Translations under genes and position numbers: made by a program
Part shown: one piece after another, positions 9,217 through 16,804 of the stretch
Layout of the letters: every line of letters starts with the position of its first letter
Numbering within the stretch: position 1 is the first letter of the stretch
NCBI RefSeq assembly: GCF_013410875.1
Contig: NZ_JACCCU010000001.1
Location: 2,542,001-2,606,000 of the forward strand
DNA: 64,000 nucleotides
Origin: Tunturiibacter empetritectus
GTDB lineage: Bacteria > Acidobacteriota > Terriglobia > Terriglobales > Acidobacteriaceae
Direction of reading: 5' to 3'
The notes under the pieces: model-generated
What the model was told of the DNA's origin: nothing
Databases searched by the model: none
What the model saw: only the letters and a program-made list of their open reading frames with translations

Positions 9217-9238
9217 AAAGAGTACTGTCGTACTCTTT
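9217..9238. promoter_or_regulatory. Perfect 9-4-9 operator palindrome between tetR and its downstream genes
   Basis: AAAGAGTAC-TGTC-GTACTCTTT, both arms exactly complementary. TTGTTC (9209-9214) and TACTCT (9231-9236), spaced 16 nt, could form a promoter overlapped by the palindrome, the same geometry as at the tetR promoter. It lies 41 nt before the GTG start at 9279. Confidence 0.75.
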
Positions 9239-9278
9239 ACGCGAAGCGAAACCATAACCTGAATCGAAAGGATACCCG

Positions 9279-9689
9279 GTGAAACTAATGATCTCTCTTC
9301 TCATGGCAATGCTACCCATCGCATCTTTGGCGCAATCGCAGTCAGGAGCCTCCCAGGGGCTGCCCAGCGCGGCGATACCAAAAACTACAGCAGTACTGGT
9401 CATTCTGACTCCCAGGCAGGGCGTAACAGTTCAACAAATCATGGCAGTGATGCCGTCAGAGATTGAGGCAACCGTGAGGCTCTATCTCGATGGGAAGATC
9501 CGCGAGTGGTACTCCCGCGGCGATGGCCGAGGTGTCGTCTTTCTTCTCGACGCGAAGACCGAAGAGGAGGCACGAGCCACTATGGAAACGCTACCGCTCG
9601 CTAAGGAACACTTGATGGATGAACAGTACATTCCCCTTGGACCCTTGATGCCGCTCAGAATGTTGATAGGCCCTGGTGCGCAGCAGTAA
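9279..9689 (+). CDS. Exported small alpha/beta-barrel (muconolactone-isomerase/YCII-like) protein
   Basis: A 136-aa protein with a signal peptide (cleavage after SLAQS). The mature part resembles the ferredoxin-like dimeric alpha/beta barrel family seen in muconolactone isomerase-type proteins: a beta strand TAVLVILTPR, an amphipathic helix, IREWYSRGDGRGVVFLLDA, and EEARATMETLPLAKEHLMD before IPLGPL. The GTG start has AGGA 8 nt upstream. An exported member is uncommon, and the fold assignment comes from motif pattern only. It is the first gene after the TetR palindrome and likely TetR-controlled. Confidence 0.6.
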   Translation: MKLMISLLMAMLPIASLAQSQSGASQGLPSAAIPKTTAVLVILTPRQGVTVQQIMAVMPSEIEATVRLYLDGKIREWYSRGDGRGVVFLLDAKTEEEARATMETLPLAKEHLMDEQYIPLGPLMPLRMLIGPGAQQ

Positions 9690-9782
9690 GACTGCAGCAG
9701 TGAGGCTCTCTTCGCGTTAACTGCAGGAGAAAAACCGGAAACAGACGATCATGTCTCTCAAACCATGCGATAGGAGTTCTCA

Positions 9783-10301
9783 ATGACGCCAGAAACCATC
9801 TTCGGAATCCATCTCGTTTTAGGTTATGTAGCGTGCTTGCTCTGCTTCAGGGTTTACTTCTGGCCTAGGCTGAGCTCAATGGACAGTTTCGCGGCGCAAC
9901 GCGTCATCGCGACTATTCACAGCTTCCGCTTCTTCGGCCTGGTCTTTATTCTTCCGGGCGTAGTCGGACCCGATCTGCCTGCGAGCTTTGCGACCTTCGC
10001 AGCCTATGGTGATTTGGCTACCGGCGTGTTGGCGCTTCTCGCGCTTCTTGCAACAAGAGTCCGGCCGCTGTTCTGGACCTTAGCCGTCGCCTTCAATGCA
10101 GTGGGAACAGCTGATCTTGTTCTCAACTACTACCACGCGGTCCGGGCCGGCCTTCCCGCGATGGCGGGACAACTGGGAGCGATCTATGCGGTCCCGATCA
10201 TCTACGTACCCGCGTTGATGATCACGCACATTGCGGCTTTCTATTTGCTGCTGCGCTCTCAACCCAAGGCGGCGATGGCCGGCGATGCGGTCGCATTTTA
10301 G
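9783..10301 (+). CDS. Small integral membrane protein, function unknown
   Basis: A 172-aa protein with about five hydrophobic segments (residues roughly 5-26, 42-62, 75-92, 96-118, 130-158). It starts at an ATG with AGGAG 6 nt upstream. I see no catalytic motif or assigned family. Its position 93 nt after the exported TetR-controlled gene suggests the same transcription unit. Confidence 0.7.
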   Translation: MTPETIFGIHLVLGYVACLLCFRVYFWPRLSSMDSFAAQRVIATIHSFRFFGLVFILPGVVGPDLPASFATFAAYGDLATGVLALLALLATRVRPLFWTLAVAFNAVGTADLVLNYYHAVRAGLPAMAGQLGAIYAVPIIYVPALMITHIAAFYLLLRSQPKAAMAGDAVAF

Positions 10302-10750
10302 GCCGGGATCAGCCGCATCGACTTCTTGTCGTGAGGAGATCATCGAAAAGTCGATGCGGTTCTCGACGAGAAGTACATCGTCGAGTCACTTAGTGAGCGT
10401 TGAAGGCACGTTGGAGCACACTCATTTTTTTGGATTCCCGCGAATTACGGGCAACTTGGAAGTTGCCCAAATCTTTCCAATAGCGGGTAGCCAAGGGCAC
10501 TCTTGGGCCTCGCGCAAAGGAACCATATAGGTTCTGCCAAAGTTGTATGGATAGTTAACCTGTGCCAGCGCAGACTGTATCCACTATGGGGAGGGAGACC
10601 GTTCAGGAGATATCTCGGATCTGTTTGGACTTCGCGATCACCTCGCCGCAATCCTGATTGGCTTGATCGTTTACCTCCAGAGATAGCCTCTAGAAGCTGG
10701 GCCAAAAAGCAGACGGTGTCCCTCACCCATAGCCCCGCCACACGCCCGCA
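10302..10750. other. Intergenic, no gene recognised; contains a 20-bp palindrome
   Basis: About 450 bp without a convincing coding region. The one structured element is a perfect hairpin GGGCAACTT-GG-AAGTTGCCC at 10449-10468. It has no T-tract and could act as an operator or transcript hairpin. Confidence 0.5.
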
Positions 10751-10779
10751 ATAAAAAATAGCCGCCTCCGGGCGGCTAT
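10751..10779 (-). terminator. Intrinsic terminator of the sigma/anti-sigma/DUF3106 operon
   Basis: Read on the minus strand, a 9-bp stem (ATAGCCGCC/GGCGGCTAT, 4-nt loop) is followed by TTTTTTATT. It stands 34 bp after the stop of the DUF3106 gene. Confidence 0.85.
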
Positions 10780-10813
10780 CTCTCTTTCTACAGCTTCGTA
10801 GAGATCAGGTGCG

Positions 10814-11452
10814 TTATTTTCCGTAGGTCGTGCCGTCGTTTGGCCGCCGGACCGGGAGATAGGGTTCGACAGCAAGGAGATTGGAGAGTGTACTGCGCTC
10901 CTGATCGGAGAACTGGCCACGAAAGCGATCCGAGTCGAGGATGGCCTGGCGTTGCGGTTGAGGCATCTCGCGGAGGTCGCGGAAGGCACGGGCGACCAGA
11001 CGGCGGCGATCTTCCGGGAGGCCGCCGAGCTGCTGCATGGCGCCGCGAACCTGCTGGCGTTGCGGCAGGGTGAGACGCTCCATCGCTTCGGTGCGGTCAA
11101 GTATCCGCTGGCGCTGCTCGGGCGACATGTTATTGAGCTGCGTGAGGCGATCGCGCATACGTTGCTGGGTCGGCGGGGGCAGATCGCGGAAGCCGGGCTC
11201 GTTTTCCAGAGCGCGCTGCTGCTCCGGGAGGGTGAGGTTGCTGTGACGGTCCATCCACTGGGCCAGATGTTCCTGATTTCGATTCGGCTGAGGCCCCGGG
11301 GCAGGCCGCGACTGCGCGACGGGCGCGCGAAGTGCCACCCCAGCTCTACGCGCAGAGCCCGACTGAGCGAGGGCAGTCGTCATCGCGGAGGACAAGATAA
11401 TCCCGGCAGAAGCTAGTCGAGCAAGAGTCCGAAACTGAAGGAGAGATGGCAT
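10814..11452 (-). CDS. DUF3106-type exported protein
   Basis: A 212-aa protein with a signal peptide (cleavage near TTALAQSG). It is followed by a Pro-rich linker and an Arg/Gln/Leu-rich helical region with repeated LPEQQRALENEPGFRDLPPPTQQ-like and MSPEQRQRILDR-like units, the pattern of DUF3106. Such proteins resemble the periplasmic CpxP/ZraP-type helical sensors in composition, but the function is unproven. It is third in a minus-strand operon after an ECF sigma factor and a zinc-finger anti-sigma factor, which suggests an envelope-stress role. An intrinsic terminator follows. Confidence 0.8.
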   Translation of the reverse strand: MPSLLQFRTLARLASAGIILSSAMTTALAQSGSARRAGVALRAPVAQSRPAPGPQPNRNQEHLAQWMDRHSNLTLPEQQRALENEPGFRDLPPPTQQRMRDRLTQLNNMSPEQRQRILDRTEAMERLTLPQRQQVRGAMQQLGGLPEDRRRLVARAFRDLREMPQPQRQAILDSDRFRGQFSDQERSTLSNLLAVEPYLPVRRPNDGTTYGK

Positions 11453-11578
11453 GTTTTCAAAGGGTAAAGGAGATGCAGTTTCATAAGACTTTGTGTTTAG
11501 AGCAGCTTATCGCGTTCTCTCTCCTTTCCATCGGTTTTTCTCGTGACCGGACCTTCTCCGGATCTTCTTTCCAAAAGA

Positions 11579-12082
11579 TTAGCTGCTGGGCTGGGCCGAA
11601 GAGTCGTCGGCGGGGGTGTCGTCCTGCAGGAGTTGATCCATGGTCTGCAGGGCCTGATCGTTCTTGTCGAGGATCTGCAGATCTTGAACCGCAGCGGAGG
11701 TTTCAGGGGCTGAGTGATGGAAGCCGGTGAGATCGGCAAAGGTTCCGCCACCCACCAGAAGGACGAGCGCAAGTCCACCAGCAAGCGCGGGACGAAGCTG
11801 GCGCCCTGTGTTGAAGAGCAGGCGAGATTTGAGCTTCTCAAACCAACTTGCGGGGGCGAGTGTCTGCTCTTCACGGAGGCGCACTGCCAGCTTTTGATCG
11901 AAGTAAGGCGATGGCTCCGGCGCCTTCCAGGTATCGAGCAGAGCGAAGGTCCCCTGCATAGACTTGAGCTCCTGGGCGCAGCCGGCGCACGAGTCGATAT
12001 GGGCTTGCACCTCTTGACTCGCAGGCGAGGCCGGATCCAGAAGGAGCTCGACAATTGCGGATTGGCATTCTTTACAGATCAT
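11579..12082 (-). CDS. Membrane-anchored zinc-finger anti-sigma factor
   Basis: A 167-aa protein. Residues 1-35 form a zf-HC2/ZAS zinc finger (Cys3, Cys6 and H-x3-C-x2-C at about residues 28-35). A transmembrane helix follows at about residues 92-110 (ALAGGLALVLLVGGG), with a short periplasmic tail. It would bind and sequester the sigma factor encoded 68 bp upstream. The ATG at 12082 is favoured over a TTG five codons earlier because GGAAAGG precedes it. Confidence 0.85.
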   Translation of the reverse strand: MICKECQSAIVELLLDPASPASQEVQAHIDSCAGCAQELKSMQGTFALLDTWKAPEPSPYFDQKLAVRLREEQTLAPASWFEKLKSRLLFNTGRQLRPALAGGLALVLLVGGGTFADLTGFHHSAPETSAAVQDLQILDKNDQALQTMDQLLQDDTPADDSSAQPSS

Positions 12083-12150
12083 TGTGAACCTTTCCAATTT
12101 CTTTCCTGCAGCGCGTTCAATAAGGGCGCGTAAAAACCTCCAGCGAATTC

Positions 12151-12942
12151 CTAAACAAAAGCCTTCAACTTTTCGCGCAGCGTCTGGTAGGCGCGGAAGA
12201 GTAAAGACTTCGTGGCCGACTCGCTCAATTTGAGAACATCTCCAATTTGCTTGTAGTCCATACCTTCATACTTGTGCATGAGTACGGCCATGCGTTGCCG
12301 CTCGGGAAGCGCCATGACATGCTCGCGAATGGCGTTGAGACGCTCTTGCCTGAGGAGGTTGGCTTCGACATCTGGCGTGGAGTCTGCGACATCGGGCGTC
12401 GTCCCCGTCTCGGAGTCGGGCTCGTCGAGATAGATGGTGGAGGCGGTCCGTTCGTGCCGGGTGTCGCGGGCGTGGTTGACTCCCAGGTTGGTGGCGATCC
12501 GGTAGAGCCAGGTGCTGAACCGGGCTTCAGCGCGATAGGTCTCACGCGAACGGTAGACCCTGAGGAAGACCTCCTGCGCGAGCTCCTCTGCGACAGCCTG
12601 GTTGTGCACCATGCGATACATGAAGTGAATAATCGGCTTACGGTACTTCTGGATGAGAAAGTCGAACCCGGCCATGTTTCCGGCGCGGAGTTCGAGCATG
12701 ATAGCGGCGTCATCCATCTGTCCAAAGTCGCCGGTGGCACGGTGTGTCTCTGCAACCGGAAGGTTTTCAAAGAGTCTCGGATTGATCGCCAGCGTAGCCA
12801 TATCTTTGTCAACCCCGTCTTCCACGTGGGGTTGCGGCTGTTGCTCAAATTTCGTCGCAATCTCCTCGGAGCCATCCTGATCAAGGGGACCCTGTGGGTC
12901 TTGGGGGTCTTGGCGACGAAAGTTCGGAGAGGGAGCGGACAT
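12151..12942 (-). CDS. ECF-type RNA polymerase sigma factor (RpoE-like)
   Basis: A 263-aa protein. An unusually long, Gln/Pro/Asp-rich N-terminal extension of about 75 residues precedes sigma region 2 (FDFLIQKYRKPIIHFMYRMV, AEELAQEVFLRVYR, FSTWLYRIATNLGVNHARD) and region 4 (LPERQRMAVLMHKYEGMDYKQI followed by a SESATKSLLFRAYQTLREKL helix-turn-helix). It directs RNA polymerase to stress promoters under control of the anti-sigma factor encoded next. It is the first gene of the three-gene operon. Confidence 0.92.
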   Translation of the reverse strand: MSAPSPNFRRQDPQDPQGPLDQDGSEEIATKFEQQPQPHVEDGVDKDMATLAINPRLFENLPVAETHRATGDFGQMDDAAIMLELRAGNMAGFDFLIQKYRKPIIHFMYRMVHNQAVAEELAQEVFLRVYRSRETYRAEARFSTWLYRIATNLGVNHARDTRHERTASTIYLDEPDSETGTTPDVADSTPDVEANLLRQERLNAIREHVMALPERQRMAVLMHKYEGMDYKQIGDVLKLSESATKSLLFRAYQTLREKLKAFV

Positions 12943-13093
12943 TCTGCTGGTCGATTGTACCGTTATCGAAAGCGCGGCCCAAGTATTCCCGTCAGTACCG
13001 ACTGGCGGCTGGAATGTGGTTTTGGAGGGCGAGGAATGCTATTCTGTACAAAAGCTTGGGCGAACGGCTTGCACAGTCAGCCGAAGCCATTCC

Positions 13094-13168
13094 GGGCGCA
13101 TAACTCAGCGGTAGAGTGCCACCTTCACACGGTGGAAGTCGTAGGTTCGAATCCTGCTGTGCCCACCA
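13094..13168 (+). tRNA. tRNA-Val (anticodon CAC)
   Basis: A 75-nt cloverleaf. Acceptor arms GGGCGCA/TGTGCCC, D-arm with AACTCAGCGGTAGAGT, anticodon stem CCACC/GGTGG around the loop TTCACAC (anticodon CAC), T-arm GGTTCGAATCC, and an encoded CCA end. It may serve as the attachment site for the small accessory region that follows. Confidence 0.93.
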
Positions 13169-13537
13169 ATAAAATCAATAACTTATATCGCAGTGCGCTG
13201 TTACTCAACGCAGCGTACGTCATATTTTACGGCATATCGCCCTGCCAGCCGCTATACATCATGACGCGCGCAGATGGCATCTAACTAATTGATTGCATTG
13301 ATATTGCTGGGATTGCGCAGTGTTAGTTTCTCAACTCAGGATCACGCACGCATATTGCTATTAGCTGCCCATAGTTGCGTTGTGCAGATTCTGACCTGTC
13401 GGTGTCGTACGGCATATTTATTTGCCGTTTTTATGGACACACACGGTCAATAGCAATGAGTCTCGCCATACCAGTCTTGATCATCTCTGATTTGCAAATT
13501 CCGCCGATTAGCGAAGGTTCCCTATTTCTTTTTTTAT
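13169..13537. other. Intergenic region after tRNA-Val
   Basis: No convincing gene. The base composition is clearly more A/T-rich than the upstream window, consistent with acquired DNA, but I found no integrase and did not find a second copy of the tRNA 3' end within the window by eye. Confidence 0.4.
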
Positions 13538-13624
13538 GATGATCTTCTATATCTAAAGGACTTAGCGTGATCATGTTCCCTGTATGATCACCTTCGAAGG
13601 TGATCATTCCCCACGAAGATCATC
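13538..13624. promoter_or_regulatory. Nested palindrome array with GATCAT core
   Basis: Outer inverted arms GATGATCTTC (13538-13547) and GAAGATCATC (13615-13624) enclose a TGATCA site (13568-13573) and a perfect 24-bp palindrome at 13584-13607 with TTCGAA at its centre. It ends 25 bp before the start of the next gene, so it is probably an operator for an unseen regulator. Confidence 0.6.
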
Positions 13625-13649
13625 ACGTAAGTAAAGGGAGGAAGGTTGA

Positions 13650-14057
13650 TTGTCTTCGGTTATGCTGATTCTCCCAATGCAACTCCTTGTGCCGCCATTT
13701 CTGCTAGCCCTTATCCCCGTTACATCGATCACATTGGCTTGGCGGTATCAATCGGGTCAGGCGTCTCTGCTTCCCAACACCAGACGTGCCCTGTTTCGCT
13801 TGGGCATTGCTGCAAGCATCCTTAGCCTGCTCGTCACAATGAGTTGTTGGGTCGATCCCTACCCGTTACGTCAGACACTCGATGGCGGCTACTCTATCGC
13901 ATGGCTCGATGATGCATGGATGGTGGCATTCGCAACCTCGCTGCTCGGCGTGGCCCTTGCTCTATTCGGCAAAGGACGGCCTCGCGCACTGTTGATACTG
14001 AGTAACATCGCATCATTGCTTCTGGCGTTTGGTTCATTGCTACAAAACGGGGTATGA
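13650..14057 (+). CDS. Small integral membrane protein of an accessory region
   Basis: A 135-aa protein with about four hydrophobic segments (roughly residues 3-27, 45-65, 88-107, 112-130). It starts at TTG, 7 nt after GGAGG; an ATG four codons downstream is possible but is 16 nt from the same site. No family recognised. Its stop overlaps the next start as ATGA, so the two genes are probably translationally coupled. The palindrome array just upstream suggests tight regulation. Confidence 0.6.
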   Translation: MSSVMLILPMQLLVPPFLLALIPVTSITLAWRYQSGQASLLPNTRRALFRLGIAASILSLLVTMSCWVDPYPLRQTLDGGYSIAWLDDAWMVAFATSLLGVALALFGKGRPRALLILSNIASLLLAFGSLLQNGV

Positions 14058-14392
14058 GCGAGATGACAGACGAGAAAAATCTGGAAAACAAGTTAAATAA
14101 GCTCGCTGTGCGTGTCGCACGCATAGAAGCAGTGGCAGACTTTCTTACAAAGCACAAAGGTATGGCGTCACGTTGCACGCTAAAGCAACTCAGCACTGGT
14201 GTGGGGCTCTACTTCGAGGACAAGGCATATCTGCGCCCGGTTGGAGATATCCCGGTCGCGTTGCAACTAGAAAACCACGTCGATAACGACGCTCCTAATC
14301 CGGCGAAACGAAGAATCATGTGCGCAGATGTAGTCAAGTTGACTGACAAACAACTTGCTCAAGTTTTTGCGAAAGTGAAGATCAAGCTCTAG
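14054..14392 (+). CDS. Hypothetical small soluble protein coupled to the preceding membrane protein
   Basis: A 112-aa, Lys/Glu-rich protein with a predicted N-terminal helix, possibly a short coiled coil (residues about 5-33). No signal peptide and no recognised family. The ATGA overlap with the upstream membrane protein implies joint expression and possibly a joint function. It lies next to a degenerate mobile-element fragment on the other strand. Confidence 0.55.
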   Translation: MSEMTDEKNLENKLNKLAVRVARIEAVADFLTKHKGMASRCTLKQLSTGVGLYFEDKAYLRPVGDIPVALQLENHVDNDAPNPAKRRIMCADVVKLTDKQLAQVFAKVKIKL

Positions 14393-14743
14393 GTAGTAAC
14401 GACGTGATGTGCCAATGACCAATCCCAGCCGCCAACGAACTCACCCTTCGTCTTGATGCTTTGAATCTTCATCGCATCTTTCGTACGTTGCAACGTTACT
14501 GCTGCAATACCTTCCGCTCTAGCTTGAGCTTTGACATGGGCAGACGGAACCGGGCTGTCTGTACGAGTTCCCACAGACTCAGTCGTAAACTCTAACGCTT
14601 CCGCTGCTCGTGCGAGGCCTTCTTCGCGCAAGGACAGAAGACGTTTCGTCTTGAGTTTTAGGTCTACAAATGTGGCGAAGCTTCCTTTCTTCTTACCGCC
14701 ATCGAAGTTCCCTTTTGGCGCGCGAACGGTTAGGCTCTTGCGG
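14389..14743 (-). pseudogene. C-terminal remnant resembling a mobile-element helicase/primase
   Basis: The minus-strand frame encodes a Lys-rich stretch, then a winged-helix-like segment with VPSAHVKAQARAEGIAAVTL, QRTKDAMKIQSI and a terminal GGWDWSL. This pattern is typical of the C-terminal domain of RepA/AAA_25-type helicases and related primase-helicases of plasmids, phages and islands. No start codon or upstream body remains; the frame runs into the 3' end of the oxidoreductase gene, so it looks like a truncated fragment. The family match is from memory of the motif and needs a search. Confidence 0.4.
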
Positions 14744-15754
14744 TCACGCAGGATCTGACCGCGAGACAAAGACCGCTTTTGCGCCTGGCGTCGCTTCGTA
14801 GGCCATCGCAGCATCGATCTGGCGGAACGTGAACTCTTTCCCCACCCGGGTATGGAAGAGTGGATCGTCGATAACACTTTCAAGATAGCTGATAGCCGAT
14901 GTCAGCCTCTGAGGATCCCTGACTGTTGCACTCGCGAAGTTACTGAACCGCTTGAGCACGAGGTTCTTCGCCATGACGGCAAAGCATGAGATTGTGAGCG
15001 GCGCGGTAGCTCCCAGCAATCCGTACAGATAAATTGTCGAATTCATCGGTAGCTGCGGAGCGATGCGGCTGGTCAGGTCGCCACCGACCCCATCAAACAC
15101 GGCGGTCGCGCCGAAGTCTGCCACAAGTTTGCCTAGGTCGTTCTCAAAGCTCGCGTCGCTCGTTGCAAGCACATGCTCGATGCCGAGGGCACGCAACTTA
15201 GTTGCGGCCTCAGCTGAGCGCGATAAAAAGATCGCCGATACGCCTCGCTTCCGCGCCAGTGCAGCCATCGCGAGGCCCGTTGCTGAATTTCCTGCGGTTA
15301 CAATCAAGCCCTTGTGGGCTTCGGCAGACTCCTCAAGAAACGCGTGTGCCGTCATGATGTTGACGAGCGAACCCGAGTAGTCGCGTGCGGAGACGCTCCT
15401 TGGCAACACCACGCAACTCGTACGGGGCACCAGAGCCTGCTCGCTCCATAGACCAACGGTATGCTCGCTCTGGCTCAGTGAGCGGTAGATCGCCACAGTA
15501 CGACCAACCAGCTCCGCAGTCAGACCCTCTCCCACGGCACGGACGGCGCCAGCGCAGGAGGCACCCCAAATCCCATAAGCGCTGGTCTTGAGCAGCACTC
15601 CTGCAATACTGGGGTTGGCGAGGAAGGCCTTGTCGCCGTGGTTGATCGCGGCGGCTTCAACATCGACGATGAGATGACCGGGCGGCGGATCGTTTGGGGT
15701 GGAGACATCTTGCACTTCGAGCTTTCGGTTGGCGTTGACGCAAACGGCTTTCAC
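14744..15754 (-). CDS. Zinc-independent MDR-family alcohol/quinone oxidoreductase
   Basis: A 336-aa medium-chain dehydrogenase/reductase. The N-terminal GroES-like domain (about 1-120) lacks the Cys/His zinc ligands, as in quinone oxidoreductases. The Rossmann half carries the NAD(P) loop VTAGNSATGLAMAAL and later FDGVGGDLTSRIAPQL. It probably reduces quinones or enones with NADPH. GTG at 15754 is chosen because GGAGG lies 5 nt upstream; an ATG at 15766 would add four residues. It is divergent from an HxlR regulator, a common pairing in which the regulator controls the oxidoreductase. Confidence 0.85.
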   Translation of the reverse strand: MKAVCVNANRKLEVQDVSTPNDPPPGHLIVDVEAAAINHGDKAFLANPSIAGVLLKTSAYGIWGASCAGAVRAVGEGLTAELVGRTVAIYRSLSQSEHTVGLWSEQALVPRTSCVVLPRSVSARDYSGSLVNIMTAHAFLEESAEAHKGLIVTAGNSATGLAMAALARKRGVSAIFLSRSAEAATKLRALGIEHVLATSDASFENDLGKLVADFGATAVFDGVGGDLTSRIAPQLPMNSTIYLYGLLGATAPLTISCFAVMAKNLVLKRFSNFASATVRDPQRLTSAISYLESVIDDPLFHTRVGKEFTFRQIDAAMAYEATPGAKAVFVSRSDPA

Positions 15755-15861
15755 AATTTCCTCCATACCTTCAAACGAACTGTCTCGTTGAGGGGATGGT
15801 TCCAGATGACGCCTTCGCTAATCTTTCCGCAAGTACGGGTTTTTTTGTTAGTGTGCATTTT

Positions 15862-16191
15862 ATGAAACTTGCCACTCGATGTCCCGTCGCCTTTACGTCC
15901 AAAATTCTTGGTGGTAAGTGGAAGGCTCGAATCGTCTGGGCGTTGGTGCGCAACGAACCGCTTCGCTTCTCGGAGATTCGCCGCGCGTGTCCGCCCGTAA
16001 GCGACCGCATCCTGACTAAGGAGCTGCGCGAACTTCAAGAGTGTGGCCTGATCTCGCGGCGCGATTTCGGCGAAGTGCCGCCCAAAACCGAATACACCCT
16101 GACAGCGCTGGGCAACACACTGCGCCCGGTGATGGCGTCGATGGCCGCTTGGGGGCTAGAGCACCAGGTGAAGATTGCCGAGATTCCATAG
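15862..16191 (+). CDS. HxlR-family winged-helix transcriptional regulator
   Basis: A 109-aa protein with the HxlR pattern: a Cys near the N-terminus (RCPVAF), GGKWKARIVWALVRNEPLRFSEI, VSDRILTKELRELQECGLISR, and VEYTL-like PKTEYTLTALG. The Cys in such regulators often senses electrophiles or oxidants. The ATG at 15862 gives the family's usual length. The 107-bp intergenic region shared with the oxidoreductase should contain both promoters. Confidence 0.9.
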   Translation: MKLATRCPVAFTSKILGGKWKARIVWALVRNEPLRFSEIRRACPPVSDRILTKELRELQECGLISRRDFGEVPPKTEYTLTALGNTLRPVMASMAAWGLEHQVKIAEIP

Positions 16192-16279
16192 CGCCTCGCA
16201 AGACACACACAGTGATTCTGGATCAGTGCGAAATCGCGGAGTCAATCATTGAGATCGGCTCGATGAATGACATGCCCTG

Positions 16280-16590
16280 TTAGCAACAGTTGATGTCGGT
16301 CAATTCCGCCAGGTCATATGCGAGCGCATCCTTCGCTGCATAGTGAATCACCTCGGCTTCTCTTGCAACTCCGATCGGGTCGTACTTCTTCTGAAAGCCA
16401 TCAACCACACCGGCCGGCGCATTTTCCGGTGTACCACCATCAAAAGATAGGATTCGGCCCATACTCGATTGCCAGCTGAATCTCCTGCGCAACCGCATCT
16501 CCACAGAGACGGGATACCAGGATAAGGGCTGCATGCAGTCCGGCAGTCACACCGGCAGCGCTCAGCGTATTACCGTCTACTGCAACCGAT
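16280..16590 (-). pseudogene. Frameshifted C-terminal remnant of a DJ-1/PfpI-family protein
   Basis: Reading the minus strand from about 16590, a frame encodes a VDGNTLSAAGVTAGLHA segment followed by VSRLCGDAVAQEIQL and EYGPNPIF. It then hits a stop, and the homologous continuation (DGGTPENAP, VVDGFQKKYDPIGVAREAEVI) lies in the next frame. The shift is explained by one extra base in the AAAA run at 16442-16445 (TTTT on the coding strand). The N-terminal catalytic half is absent, so the gene is dead. Confidence 0.65.
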
Positions 16591-16804
16591 TACCGTCCTA
16601 GCCTATATGGAAATGCAGTCTCCGGGCTGCAGAAGCCTATAGGTGGCCGCCATCCCCTCTCTTTTACGCTCCCAGTAGCGAATCGTATTCCCTAGCTCAA
16701 TCAAGAAACGATCATGACGAAGCCTGATCGTCGCATACTCATGACGCTGATAGTCAAGAGTTAGGGTTCTTACCTGTTTCCTGCAACTCGATTGGGAGAA
16801 GCCA

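Noticed and set aside
12247..13284. 345-codon plus-strand frame across the sigma-factor gene and tRNA
   Set aside because: Antisense to a clear ECF sigma factor and runs through the tRNA; not a gene.
13538..13624. Palindrome array considered as a CRISPR array
   Set aside because: The units are inverted and irregularly spaced, with no direct repeats or spacers.
13094..14743. Complete integrated element with attachment sites
   Set aside because: I could not find an integrase or a second copy of the tRNA 3' end in the window; only remnants are supported.
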